Assembly (NCBI RefSeq): GCF_013373865.1
Contig: NC_050476.1
Location: 17,869,686 to 17,933,685, forward strand
Source of the DNA: Monomorium pharaonis
Taxonomy: Eukaryota > Arthropoda > Insecta > Hymenoptera > Formicidae
Reading direction: 5' to 3'
DNA length: 64,000 nucleotides
Part shown: positions 1 to 11,835 of the stretch, piece after piece
How the letters are laid out: the number at the start of each line of letters is the position of its first letter
How positions within the stretch are numbered: the stretch's first letter is position 1
Position numbers and translations under genes: made by a program
Notes under the pieces: model-generated
What the model saw: only the letters and a program-made list of their open reading frames with translations
The model's database searches: none
Told to the model about the DNA's origin: nothing

Positions 1-419
1 TATATATCAAGAAATAAAATCTTAAGAAAACTTGACAGTTTTAAACAGACATAATTTGCTTATATAAAAAACCGTTTAATATTTTCATCAAAACAGTATA
101 TTTATTTTTATTCAATATTCAATAATTTTCATAAATTGAAAAAAAAATATTGAATAGGAAATAACATTTTTAAACCAAGAATTAGAATTTTTTAATATTA
201 TTATTACCAAAACAATCAGAAATATAGTGTTCTGTGGATGATTATTGCAATATTCAAATAAAAATGGTTCAAATATAATACTTTGCTCAAATTTACGCTC
301 AAACTCCTACAAGATTTTATTCTTGCTTATATACGAGACAATTACTGTTAATTTAATACTAAATTTGTTTATACAAATAAGACACTCTGTTTAACGCCAC
401 TATTTTTTATATTTGACGT
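1..419. other. AT-rich non-coding stretch
   Basis: This stretch is strongly AT-rich with stop codons in every frame. I see no open frame, repeat or palindrome that can be supported. Confidence 0.6.
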
Positions 420-1060
420 TACATTTGACAATTTGAAACGTCAGTTTAAACAGGGACACAGGCGTCGAGAGGGTACGAGGGGGACTCGAGATAACTGGAT
501 AAGTGCCTGCGTGGTCGTTCGAAATTTTCTCATTAGTCCATCGTGACTGCGAGCGCTGCCGCGCCGATGTTTGACCCGGTCAAGTACGTGGTGCACGTAC
601 GCGGCCATGTGCACGCCAGCCGCTCTCGTGTATACACTCGCGAGCACGTGCCAGCGCTCCTGGATCGCGCGAGCGCGCCAACAAACCCCGCGCGCGGCGT
701 GTAGTCTAAACACGCGTATATTCTAAACAACGAAGCGGAAAATCTCCTCGGTCCGTAGCCTTCATTCGCGCGCGCGGTCAACGTCTCGCTCGTTCTTTCT
801 CCCCCTCCCTCTCTCACTCTCTCTCTCTCTCTATCTCGCTCGAAAGGTACCGAGGCAACGTGGAGTCGCAAAGTGCAACGACCGTGACGAATTCGTTCGG
901 GAAACTTACAAAGCGTCTAAAACGAGAATGTACAACCGCGCAGGGCTTCGAATCCCTTTTTCTCCGTTGATACCGTTATGCTTACTTCCGCCCGTATTTC
1001 CTCTCCCTTCCGTACGCGTGACGTAAGCGTCGTGTATTCATCGAGAAGGGAGAGAAGTAG
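420..1060. other. CpG-rich segment, possible promoter region
   Basis: GC content rises sharply against both flanks and CpG is frequent, with runs such as CGCGCGCG near 690 and 770. A CT-rich microsatellite lies at about 800-841. Open frames occur on the minus strand (441-713 and 533-871), but they overlap each other and are rich in Arg, as expected from random GC-rich sequence, so I do not call them genes. In insects such islands often mark promoters, but no core promoter pair could be fixed here. Confidence 0.4.
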
Positions 1061-1451
1061 AAGTACAGTTTGTTCACATTAATAGAGCACGACTTTTCTA
1101 AAGACGTTAATTCGGAAATGCGTACCAAGACAAGTAAAATCAAGTTTTGTACAATAATTCTGATAAAGTCTATAAGCTGGCACAGTCACTTTAACACAAT
1201 CAAATAAAACTTATATAGAAATTTTGTGCTCTTTTGTTGCTAATTAGTTGCTCCATTCTCGATTTTGTTGCTCCAGCCGATTCGTAAAAAATAGAAGCTG
1301 TGCCAACTTAAAATTAAGTTAACACAACCCAAAAGAAATTTTTTTTTAATTAAACAAATGCGGTGGATTCCTTTAGATCTAATTAGTTGCTAATTAATTG
1401 CTCTATTCCCAAATTTTTTGCTCCATTATTAAACCCCGAAAACCATCCCCA

Positions 1452-1730
1452 AGCAAAGTACCCTACAGATTTTGTTGCTCGACTAATTTCGATATTAAAG
1501 TCTTTCTTGATTTAGGTACTCGAAGAAAATGCAGTTTCTGAATTTGTTGCTAATTGTTTATTGCAAAAAACTGGCTAAAAGGGTGGTTGCGCTGGGACGC
1601 ATTCAAGAGCAAAGTACCCTTCCAGAATTTGTTGCTCGATTAATTTCGGTATTAAAGTCTTTCTCGATTTAGTTGCTGGAAGGATATGCAGGTTTCGAAT
1701 TTGTTGCTAATTGTTTATTGCAATAAAGTA
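1452..1730. repeat. Tandem duplication, 156-bp period
   Basis: The unit starting AGCAAAGTACCCT at 1452 recurs at 1608 with high identity. It runs through a shared block that includes TATTAAAGTCTTTCT and TTGTTGCTAATTGTTTATTG. Both copies lie inside the 1.2 kb foldback element and form its left interior. Confidence 0.7.
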
Positions 1731-1731
1731 G

Positions 1732-2015
1732 TTGTTATAAACTGCAAGCAACAAAATCCATGAAGCATACACTATCAGTCGATATATAGTTACTATTTTC
1801 AGTTTTAGTGTTGTGCTAATGTGGAGTAGCTGGAAGTGATTTTCAACCAATAGGGATGGAGCAATAAAATTAGAATTGTTATAAACTGCAAACAACAAAA
1901 TTTATGAAGCGTTATCAGTCGAGATTTAGCTATTATTTTCAGTTTTATGGTGTTGTGCTAATGTAAAGTGGCTAGAGGTGGTTTTCAATTGATGGAGAAA
2001 CAAAATCGGAATTGC
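1732..2015. repeat. Tandem duplication, 144-bp period
   Basis: The words TTGTTATAAACTGCAA at 1732 and 1876 begin two similar units. Both contain TATTTTCAGTTTTA and GTGTTGTGCTAATGT at corresponding offsets. They form the right interior of the 1.2 kb foldback element and differ in sequence from the 156-bp unit on the left. Confidence 0.65.
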
Positions 2016-2375
2016 GAGCAATAAAACCGAGAAATCGTTATCATTCCATATATGTAGTTATTTATAATTTTAAAATGTTTTATTGCTGTAAGGTAACTTT
2101 GGGGGTGGTTTTCGGGGTTTAATAATGAAGCAAAAAATTCGAGAATAAGGCAACTAATTAGCAACTAATTAGATTTAAAAAATTCACCACATTCGTTTAA
2201 TTAAAAAAAAATTTTCTTTTGGGTTGTGTTAACTTAATTTTAAGTTGGCACAGCCTCTATTTTTTACGAATCGATTGGAGCAACAAAATCAAGAATAAAG
2301 CAGCTAATTAGCAACAAAAGAGCATTAAATTTCTATATAAGTTTTATTCGATTGTGCTAAAGTAACTGTGCCAGC

Positions 2376-3250
2376 TTTATAAACGTTTCTGATGAGCATA
2401 TTGTAGAAACATTGAATAATGACATTGATGAAAATTTCGCGATAATTCTGGTAAAATAAATTTATCATAACGCGGTAGTTTTGTCAGAATAAATTCATAC
2501 AGTGAAATTTTTAGAGGTATCTTAGAAATATTTCAACTGAAAAGTAAAACGTCTCATAAAAGTTAAATATGTCTACAACGTTTCTGAAAAAGCTTTGGAA
2601 TAAAATGAGCACGAGTCCTGCGCTTGAAATCTTGTAGAAAGTGCCAAAACATTATTGAAAACATCTGCAAATTTCTTTCTAAGATGCCTTTCTAAAGTAT
2701 TATTATGAAATTATTATAAACTAGTTGAAATTCTTTTAGTTAACGAGGTACATTTATATATCGATAGGACAACAATAAGATAGTAAAAACCATATAGAAT
2801 AAATCCCCTATTATTATCACAAGCTGTACTCAAATAGAACAATAAGTCACAATAACATGAAAATGACAAAAATAAATCGAGATTGATTAAAAAAAAATTT
2901 TTTTATAATTATTTTGAAAATATTTTGACATTATTTTTATGTTATTTTATATGAAATTTTGCAGAATTCTTTCAGAATTATTGCATACAATATATGAAAA
3001 CGTGTAATCGTCTGAAAATTTTCCGTAACAATCGGTACCATGCAACAATTAGAAAAATGCAAATTTGAGAAAGAAAAATTTTTACATTTATTTAAAAAAT
3101 TGTTTTTTTTTTGTGAAAAAGTGTTATTTGTAATATAATATTTCACGTTGCAATATTTTGACTTTGATTATAATTTAGAAATAATTGTGCTTTTGTACAT
3201 AAAAAGAACGAGATTTTGTTAAAATATTTAAAAAATTTAGATAGGTACAA
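2376..3250. other. AT-rich non-coding stretch
   Basis: No supported gene. The only open frame (2937-3146, minus) is a Lys/Asn/Phe-rich AT artefact. No inverted or tandem structure stands out. Confidence 0.55.
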
Positions 3251-3737
3251 TATTTGACAGAATTTCATTGAACTATCAAAATAATTATGTAGGAAGCTCA
3301 AGCATGATAAGCAAAACTGCAAACAATTTTAACGTTCTAATAATTAATTTGATTAATGTCCGACACAATTATATTAATAGCCTAACAAAGTTATTTTCTC
3401 TTTATAGTTAATTTTTTAGATTCAGCCAAGGATTCAGCCAAACTGTTCTCATGTAAACATACATATAGATTAATTTGATTCCTTTGTACATAATTATATT
3501 TCTAAATATTTTAAAAATAATACAAACAAACTCTTTTCTCAATTATTGAACGATTTCTTCGCCATATCGTTACACTTTACCAAAATATTATTTTGAAATT
3601 AATTGCACAAATAGTTATTAATATTTTATGAAAGGTCAATATTTCTACATTTACTCTTGTAAATATGCCTACAATTGTACATTATAATTTTTATACAAAA
3701 TTTTGTGTAAGTTCTTGTTCATACAATTTTATAAATG
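3251..3737. repeat. Degenerate dispersed AT-rich repeat, copy 1
   Basis: The segment about 3490-3737 aligns by eye with 10190-10455. Both run through TTTCTAAATATT, TTCGCCATATC, ATATCGTTA(T/C)ACTTT, AATATTT, CTACATTTA and finally ATAAATGTTT(C/T)CC, in the same order and spacing. A looser third copy lies at about 28560-28910. The preceding piece, about 3270-3340, resembles the reverse complement of 20540-20610. The element type is unknown, and the degree of decay suggests old insertions. Confidence 0.5.
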
Positions 3738-4145
3738 TTTTTCCTCTCTCTCGCTCACCTCTCTCATCTCGCTCTCTCTCTCACATACTCCTCATCTCCC
3801 TCTCTCCTCTCTCTCATCCCTCCTCTCATCCTCGTCATCACCTCTCTCTCCTCATCCCTCCTCTCCGCCATCTCTCCCCTCTCCCGCTCCCTCTCTCACC
3901 TCTCCGCCTCCCTCTCCCTCTCCCGCTCCCTCCTCCCTCTCCCTCCTCCTCTCCCTCCTCCCTCTCCCTCTCCCCTCTCCCATCTCCCTCTCCCTCTCCC
4001 TCTCCCTCTCCCTCTCCCTCTCCCTCTCCCTCTCCCTCTCCCTCTCCCCTCTCCCTCTCCCCTCCCCTCTCCCTCTCCCTCTCCCTCCCTCTCCCCTCTC
4101 CCTCTCCCTCTCCTCTCCCCTCCCTCTCCCTCTATCTCTCCCTAC

Positions 4146-4202
<57 letters not shown>
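3738..4202. repeat. CT-rich microsatellite with CCCTCT core
   Basis: This is about 465 bp of almost pure pyrimidine on the + strand. It begins as mixed CTCTCCT, passes through a regular CCCTCT hexamer array near 3985-4055, and ends in (CT)n at about 4150-4200. Three overlapping Ser/Leu/Pro-rich open frames cross it in all three forward frames, which is typical of a repeat and not of a gene. Confidence 0.95.
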
Positions 4203-4203
<1 letters not shown>

Positions 4204-5019
4204 AACAGGGTAACGTACTCTTAAATTAAAGAAATGAAAAAAAATCTTAGAATAGTAGAAGAAAAACAAATTTCTCGTAAAAAGTAACAACCAGGATGAA
4301 TTGATAGAAGGGAAAAAGCAAAGTAACACCCATATGTGTAAGAAAGATAAACATCTATAAATACGAAAGAGAAGAGATACAAAAGATCTATTTCGCTCGA
4401 AAGAATTACGTGACGAAAATATTTTTACCGCGTACGAGGAGGAAAATAAAAGATCGATGAGAGAGACATGCATTGAATCTTCCTACCTAATTTCGCGATT
4501 GTAATAGCTCTAACCGATCGTGCAGTTTGTAACGGGCCCACGTGATATTCATTTAATGGCACGTTTAACCCAGAAACTATGGCAATATCCAAAATGAACT
4601 ACTTTTTGCCCACGGACTCATTACACTCTCGTTTGCCGGAAGAAGGGAAATGCTCGCTATTAATCTAGCATCATACGTTTAATATCGCATAAATCGGCAA
4701 ACAATCGACGAATGCAATTGTCGATCGCAAAAGTCTATCACATTCCATGTAAACTTGCGTATTGGTTCAGAGGTCCATCAACTACTCGCGATGATCGCGG
4801 ACTGAAATAATCCTTCCGTACAGTGAGAAAAAAATTGTTAACTAGACTAATTTTTTTTTATTGGTTAACTTTATTTAGTGTTCTTTCTCTCTCTAATATC
4901 TTATAATATTAAAGTTAAATATATAAATATAAATAATACTATATATAAATATAAATATATAAATATAAATTATACTATTAAATATATAAATACTTAAACT
5001 TTAGTTTAGGGTATTTAAA
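4203..5019. other. Non-coding stretch with one MITE remnant
   Basis: No gene supported. At about 4822-4870 the sequence CAGTGAGAAAAAAATTGTTA, followed by a GACTAATTT block, resembles one end of the CACTGAGAGAAAA element family seen elsewhere in the window. The opposite end is not clear. The tract at about 4918-5000 is a simple ATATAAAT-rich run. Confidence 0.45.
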
Positions 5020-5340
5020 TTTGTTCGAACTTTTGTTATTGTCATTCGCGCACGAACTCTCTTTGATGTACCGCCTCATGAGGGAATCGAGCTGAACGCG
5101 AATCGAACATTTGGTCTGTTCTTTCTAGCTGCACTGTTGCACTGGTGCAATAAGGTAGAATGAGAAAAAATATACTTGTCTTACTTTAACTTATTGCACC
5201 GGTGCAACAGTGCAGCTAGAAAGAACAGACCAATTCTATTCGCATTCGCTTTGGCGTATACATTTGCCGAATAACAATAACGAACGTTCGCGTTCGCTGT
5301 TCGTTCGGTGTTCGTTCGCTAAGTGTGTACCCAGCTTAAG
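5020..5340. mobile_element. Palindromic element with long hairpin core
   Basis: The core 5111-5233 is a near-perfect inverted repeat. The left arm from TTGGTCTGTTCTTTCTAGCT, including TGCACTGTTGCACTGGTGCA, is repeated in reverse on the right at 5192-5233. Weaker inverted similarity extends outward, with GTTATTGTCATTCG on the left against CGAATAACAATAAC on the right. The right end finishes with GTTCGTTCG repeats and TGTGTACCCAGCTTAAG. No coding capacity is seen, consistent with a MITE. Confidence 0.7.
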
Positions 5341-5700
5341 ATGTCTGTTAGTCATATTTCTGTGTCTAAAAAAGAAGTGTCTAAAAGGCGTCTAAAAGAT
5401 ATCTTTTGTCTGGGGGAGGATCGTTTCGTCAACGTTGACCAAAATTCAAGTACTTTATGTACGTAAGTTAGATATATGAAACAATAACAAAAAAACAAAA
5501 ATAGGCAAATAAGAATCCAGACATGGGAATTAGTGCGTGAAATTAATATTTCCAAAAAATAACTGTAATACAAAAGCTAACACGTTACATTACACGCTTC
5601 ACAAGTATTGTGTGTTTACAAGTGTTTATTAAATGAATAAAAGCTTGGGCTGAAGAAAAGTCTCAAGTTGAAAAACTTAGTTGACTCGACAACTTCTTTT
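5341..5700. other. Non-coding stretch
   Basis: Mixed-composition DNA without a supported gene or repeat. Confidence 0.45.
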
Positions 5701-6480
5701 TCCCATTGTCAGTGCGACATTCGTTCCGCTGCGATAATTCCGCACGCTCCTCCGCGCTTAAAATGGAATTTCGCGCTCCGTGAAGGAAAAGGACGGGGAG
5801 AACGGAGAGGGGAAGAAAGGGCGCCGTGAAGAAAGGGCGAGTTAGCGTTTATCACGGCCCACTTTCAAGTGCATCTAATTCCGATGCGACGCGTGACACT
5901 CGTCCTCCGGGCGAGTGTGCACTGTTCACCGGGGCACGTTCCGGTCCGAGGCGCGCGCGAATGAAACTTAACATTGTTAGCCGTACAACGGCGCGCCGAC
6001 GTTTCCCGGAAAGGTGCTCACAATCGGCTACTGGCCAGGACTCGCGCGGCACTCGCGACGCGTGGACAACGACGACGGCGAGCATGGGAAGGCGCGAGAA
6101 GGCGGGTGAAAAACGTAATATTCACAGGTGAAACCAATACGCCGGTGTTAACTTACGATACGATCAGTTCGCAAAATATCCGCTTACCGGTATTCGCCGC
6201 CGATTACGTAAATAATTTGCGATCGCGGGAGTATGTGCCGAGCTGCTCTTTTGCCTGGTCCAGGTACGCGACGTTTTTCGCCTGACGGAAATTGTGACGA
6301 CCTGCGTGCACGCGTGCGCGCTTTTGACGAAAGATAGAAACCAAGGGGCAAACGAAACGTACGTTTCACGTAATAACGGTCTAACGCACGCCCGAAACAC
6401 GCCATGCGTGTTAAAACGGAATAATGGTATTACGACTGAAACCTGTTCCACATATAAATGTTTGCAAGGTTTACGAATTC
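5701..6480. other. CpG-rich segment
   Basis: GC and CpG content are high compared with the AT-rich DNA on either side. Overlapping open frames exist on both strands (5826-6131 plus, 5852-6085 minus, 5974-6285 plus, 6164-6487 minus). Their mutual overlap and Arg/Thr/Ala-rich composition indicate absence of stops through GC content, not coding. It may be a promoter or regulatory segment. Confidence 0.4.
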
Positions 6481-7120
6481 GACTCACAATGTTTTATACA
6501 AAAAATATATATATATATACAGTTCAGTTTTTTATTTAATTTTACTAAAAATCTGTAAGGTAAATCCCAGTGAAACAAGACTTGTAACAATGTATACCCA
6601 GAATTAAGAGTGTTAAATTTTTCTAAGCATTCACGATATATAAGATAATTGTATAATTAAATAAAAGATGAAATATATAATGTTATTAATAGGGACATTT
6701 TTTAAATTAAGTCATAAATAATAAAAATTAATTGAAACAGCATCTGAATAAACTTATTTCCGGATAATCTAAAACACTTGTCTATAATATTTTAAATTCA
6801 TTTATAATATATCAGTAATAAAATAAATATAAGAAATATAATTTTGATAAATATATAATATAACGTTTCTTTTAAAAAAAATTTATAAATATCATCAAAA
6901 TGTAAAATCTAACGCAATTCTTGGTTGTGCAAAAACTTCTTTTTTTACATTAATTTATATAATATTTAAAGTAATTACGATAAATATATTATAAATATTT
7001 TAAAGTATTTAAAGATTACATTATTTTTTAATATTACAAAAAAAGTTTAAGATTAGTAATAATAAGGTCCCATAAGTGTCTGGATATAAAGACGTGTTCG
7101 TGACAAAGGTTCATTGAGAC
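6481..7120. other. AT-rich non-coding stretch
   Basis: Very AT-rich with a short (AT)n run at 6505-6519. No gene or ordered repeat seen. Confidence 0.55.
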
Positions 7121-9660
7121 ATTTATCTTACTGCGTCGTAATTAAGACAATAACAAATGGAAACGTTCAGGAAGGAACTTCGGTCCGCAATTAAACCCGT
7201 TGCCTCTTTAAGGATTAATTTATATCTGCCGGCGTAACTAGCTTAGCGGTGTAATGACTGTGCGATGAATGTAAAAAGGCTGAAAGACGGTAGATTAGCG
7301 GATAACGACGGCGAGCGGTGTATCCAAGAATAATGCGGTAATAACGCGGAAACGCCATCGTCCTTTTATCCGCGTTTCATGATCATCAGCCAAGAACTTG
7401 AACCGAGACCGTGACAAGCCGAACGCGCGCGGCCGGGACACAGAAATAAACCGAACCGAAGAACAAAGCCGGTAATTGGCAGACGCGCTTTGTTCGGCCG
7501 GCGCGCAACGCCGCCACTCTCGCTTAATTATTACGGTACTCGTTATCTAATTATCGTCATTAGATAGGATCCCGAGTGGGCGATTCGGAAGTGACCCTTT
7601 GGCGTTCGCCGAATGTCGATTCGCCGAATGCGGGACTCGATACACGTCGTGCATGTGTCCGAGGATCGTCCCTCTGCACAAGCTTTATAACAGCGTGATT
7701 GTCCACGAATATTGATTCCGACGAATTCTTTTCGTACGTACGGACAAATCCGATAGGAAAATTTGCCGATACGTCCGATATATCGAAAACTGTTCTGCAT
7801 GCGCACAAATGTGTCTTGTCGAACACAAAAGCGGTTTGGAGAGGAGGAAGCTTTTAAAAATCAATCTTTTCGGGGAAATTAACAAAAGAAACCGAATTTT
7901 GATGCTGATTTTGTTTTTTTTTTATCTTAGGAAATAATAGTTAACTTTTTTAAAATTAATTTTTAAAGTCACTGTTGGGTTATAATTTTATGTCATTTAA
8001 AAAAATAATAGTATTAGTGTCAGTGTTAGTGGTTTGATTTCATAGTATTTTAAAATAAAAATATAAATTACATTATGTTTTAATTAATGTTAGTTTCGAG
8101 ATTTCTAGTCAAGTTTAATTTATTATAATGCAAAAAATAGAATATTTATGGGTGTATATAACGGAAACGCAAAATTAATGCCATGCTAAATAATTTCGAG
8201 ATAATAGAGATTATAAATATAATAATAACAATTAAAATCTCTTTTGTTCGAAGACCTCCGGTATATTCACCAATACGGTGCTTCGTGAGATTAGATATTG
8301 TGACAAAAGCCGATCTTATCTCCGTAAATCGAAAGCATCCATTTTCCAAAACGTTTGAAAGTTATAAATTTATTTCGCAAACTTCTTCCGCGCATACAGC
8401 TTACGTTTCACCGAAGTTATCGGTGTTTTCGGGATTGAGTCCAATTCCGTTATTGGACACTTTGCTCCGCGCCGATATACACGGTACAATAGCGTCTCCT
8501 TTCTCACGTGTTTAGATTAAATCGGCGAAACGATGGATAATGCAAAGGTCATAAGTTAGTTTGCACGTGTCTGAAGTACGATCCGGTCCCCTCGACCGTA
8601 AAAATCGAGGGCTCGCATGGCGGAATGCGCCAACCCGACGAGATAACGTCTGATGTGCAGATATAACTGAAGGAGAGAAAAAGACACACATGTCAGATTC
8701 ACGGAAAGATAGCGTTTGACCTCTCGTATTTCTTTCTGCCCGTTAAAAAGTGTAAATACCTCTGAGACACCATCGCGCAAAATCATGTGCACACAAGCAT
8801 TGATTCAACATACGTATATATTAATACGGTGATATATTTGATGCGGCAGGAAATACTTAATTAGAAAATAATATCGCAAACGATCGAGGGTCGTCGCTGT
8901 GGATGTGCATCACTTGCCTCCCGATGAGATAAATACTGTTTTCAGCGCTAGGATCGCGAAAGGATACCGGCCTCTTGTATCCGTGCCAAGAATTCTCTAA
9001 CAACAGCCTATTGGCGAGTCGGGTGTCGTTCGTACCTGTATTTACGGAAACCACAATTCCGCGGTCGTGTACTTGCAGGAACGAATGCGCGAAACGTGAT
9101 TGGACAAGCGATATCGCGCGATTTCGAGTGTAGATGTGTCTCTCCCCGACACACCTCGTACAAATGAAACGAGGTGCACGCGTACCGGCGCTCGAGTCTA
9201 ATTATACGTATTAATCGTTCGTTCAATTTTCCGAAACGGAAACGCGCATGAAATATCGGTACCGGCGACGTACGGGTTTTCAATGGCAAAAAAGAGAGAG
9301 AGAGAGAGACGCGAACCGGTTTGCTTCTTTCCGCATCTAATGCAGCAGCGCACGTGCGTTTTTTCTATGCGGCATTTAATAATTCTCTAGCGTTAAAGAG
9401 TTCGCAGAAATTTCATATCCTCTATTTTGCTTTTCCTTCCGCCGTACGTTCAGCGATATATCGCACGTCTCGATTCGCATCCAGGTAATATGTAACGAGC
9501 GCAAACGCGCAGGTATGCAACGCGCTCGTAGCGAGTTGCCCGAAGATAACCATCAAGAGCATGTCGGTTCCTTTGAACAGACAGACAGCCTTGAAGTTTC
9601 TGCGACGATAAGAGTTGAGCTATATGTCGCACGATATTCTATGAATATAAATTATATTAG
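7121..9660. other. Mixed non-coding region
   Basis: CpG-rich patches (about 7180-7850 and 8880-9560) alternate with an AT-rich gap at 7890-8180. A (GA)n microsatellite lies at 9290-9309. The open frame 8183-8515 (plus, 110 codons) begins in low-complexity Ile/Asn codons and shows no recognisable domain. I therefore see no supported gene. Confidence 0.4.
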
Positions 9661-10059
9661 ACAAGTATGAATAAGTAATAACGAAAATACTACATACACA
9701 GTCCCAGTAACATTTCCAGAGCTAGCAATTACTAAGATTAAGGTAAGCGACAAATCGAGCTTCGTAACAATCTCGTCTAGCCAATTAATAAAATGCGATA
9801 GGAAAACCAATTAATTAACACAAGACTTTGTGATTGTTAAATTGTGTAATCCTTATTCTAAAGGTTTAACAATGTATAATTACAAAAATTATTAAATTAT
9901 TAAAACTGAATCTTATCTAACGTTTTATATTTTTACAATGTAAAATTAGATTTTGCGTATAATTGAAGGGTTTCCTATAAAAACCAAACAAGTACAAACA
10001 AATTAAATTTTTAGGAAAACAATTTCGTCTAAAATATAAGTTTGAAATATTATTATTCT

Positions 10060-10455
10060 TTAATTACAAAAACCGTTTAATTCTTTATTTAAATTTTCAT
10101 TGTGTTTTGCAATATTTCATGTTGCAAGATTTCCACATTATAATTTAAAAATTACTTTCTCCTTTACAGATTAATTATGTTTCTAAATATTGTATACATA
10201 ATACAGTTGAAAAATTTTTCAATTATTAAACAATTCTCTCCAAACTTAATTTTGCAAATATACTACTAACATGATTCGCCATATCATACTATATCGTTAT
10301 ACTTTCGAAATTAACCGCGTAAATAATGATTAATATTTTTAAAAAAGTTAATACTTCTACATTTATTTTTATAAATATTATATATCTGCATATATTTACA
10401 TTAATTCAGATTATAAATTTTATGCAAGATCTCGTATAATTTAATAAATGTTTCC
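10060..10455. repeat. Degenerate dispersed AT-rich repeat, copy 2
   Basis: This copy aligns with 3490-3737 and ends in ATAAATGTTTCC, as copy 1 does. Its left part, with ACCGTTTAATTCTTTATT and TATAATTTAAAAATTA, also aligns with the copy at about 28600-28690. No coding capacity is visible. Confidence 0.5.
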
Positions 10456-10521
10456 TTGTCAGAGTGTTTGTTTCTGATACCAGAAATGTATGTAGATTAT
10501 CTTAATCCTGATTTGAATTAT

Positions 10522-10957
10522 CCACACAGCAAAATATATCTGAGATATAATCAGGTATTTTTATATCTAGAAATTTAGTCAATTTCAAGATATTTTATTC
10601 ATAGAATATCTGCAGAAAAATATTACTTGATGTCACATATCATCTAGAAAAGGATATCTCCACAACATTTGTATGTGACTTGGCCCGTATTGACGGTATC
10701 GAACTTTTTATTATATTTATTTTGTAAGCAATAAAGATAATTTATGCAACATATCTTAAAATAAACTTCAGACTATCTTAATTATAAAAATTAAAGATAA
10801 GATAAAATATAACAATCAGATATAACACATCTAAGATAAAATTATCATAACTTTTTAATATTTTGCAGATATCTCAAAATATCTTGACAGCGCTATTCAA
10901 CAAATATTTTGACATTTACATATTTTCAAGATATCTCTGTGATATATCTTGCTGTGG
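10522..10957. mobile_element. MITE with CCACAGCAA termini
   Basis: The left end CCACACAGCAAAATATATC is mirrored by GATATATCTTGCTGTGGG at the right. Words such as AGATATCT and AAGATAT recur in both orientations along the 436-bp element. It is AT-rich, has no transposase frame and ends in clear inverted termini, so it is called a non-autonomous DNA element. Confidence 0.7.
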
Positions 10958-11835
10958 GTTTCTTTGTCTCTCTAATTCTCAAAACTTGAAAAATGGTAGA
11001 GAGTAAGTTAAACCGAAATTAATCTACATTGATAGATACGAACATAAATCGACTCGGGCGACGAGAAACAAGAGGAAAATTGATCGCATGAATGCCCCTC
11101 CGGTTCCGATGGATGTAAAACTGTCAGTGGGAACGTTTAACGGATTAACGAGCGCCGCTCGATTCCCACTAATATGATAATGAACGACGCCCGTGGTCGC
11201 GTACGGCGTCGCCGTCACGCACGATCGCGATTACATTGATCATTCCTAAATTTAATCGTCACCGTCACGGCACCGTCACGCCCGGCGGTCGTCTGCGATT
11301 TTCACCTTGGCATTAATCGCCCGACTGGTATAATCCTCGAGATATCTCCCCCTCCCCCCCCCTCTCTGTCGTGTCGAACTCTCACGCTTTCATTCTCGAT
11401 CATTTTCACCGCGCATCGGTGACATCGTCGTTAATGACGTACTTGACACGAAGGAGCAGAAGAGCGAGATAGGACGGTCACGATTTGCAGACTGCGCGCA
11501 CAATGCAAACTTACAACGAGCTCCCTTTATCTCATCTTTCTCTCTTCGTCCCGAGTTGCTGCTGTTTGTCAACGGCAGCTGCTTGCAGCGCGTGCATCGA
11601 AATCACACCGCGGCGAACGTCACGTCCGAGGGATCACGGCGCGCGCCGCCGAGGGTAACGACATTTGCACATTTATGTTGCGCCGTACCTTTCGGCGAAT
11701 TTATTTGGAAATCGAGTCGCGCACACGGTGACACGAAACAGAGAATGGGAATAAAAGGTGGCTTTCCGCGAAATAAAGAAAGAAAGAAAGACGGAGGGAA
11801 AAATCGAGACGCTGCAACCGCTTTTATCGAACGCA
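10958..11835. other. CpG-rich non-coding segment
   Basis: CpG-rich DNA with a poly-C/CT tract at about 11347-11365 and an AAAG-rich tract near 11775. The overlapping frames 11556-11894 (plus) and 11603-11929 (minus) have no recognisable features and run into the adjacent transposon. No gene supported. Confidence 0.4.

Larger units (their letters stand above)
1176..2375. mobile_element. 1.2 kb foldback element with GTTGCT motif repeats
   Basis: The two ends are inverted copies: GCTGGCACAGTCACTTTAAC at the left matches GTAACTGTGCCAGC preceded by a matching block at the right. The inversion continues inward through a shared block containing the words GGCACAGC and TTAACACAACC, to about 1445 and 2095. 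The hexamer GTTGCT recurs on the + strand in the left half, and its complement AGCAAC in the right half. Both ends are flanked by TAT, consistent with a TA or TAT target duplication. No transposase frame is present, so this is a non-autonomous element. The family is not recognised. Confidence 0.75.

Noticed and set aside
936..965. GGGCTTCGAATCCC resembling a tRNA T-arm
   Set aside because: The upstream sequence cannot form the matching acceptor, D and anticodon stems at the required spacing.
3665..4224. Three long Ser/Leu/Pro-rich forward frames of 156-182 codons
   Set aside because: They are the three frames of one CT-rich microsatellite; a pure pyrimidine repeat has no stops in any forward frame.
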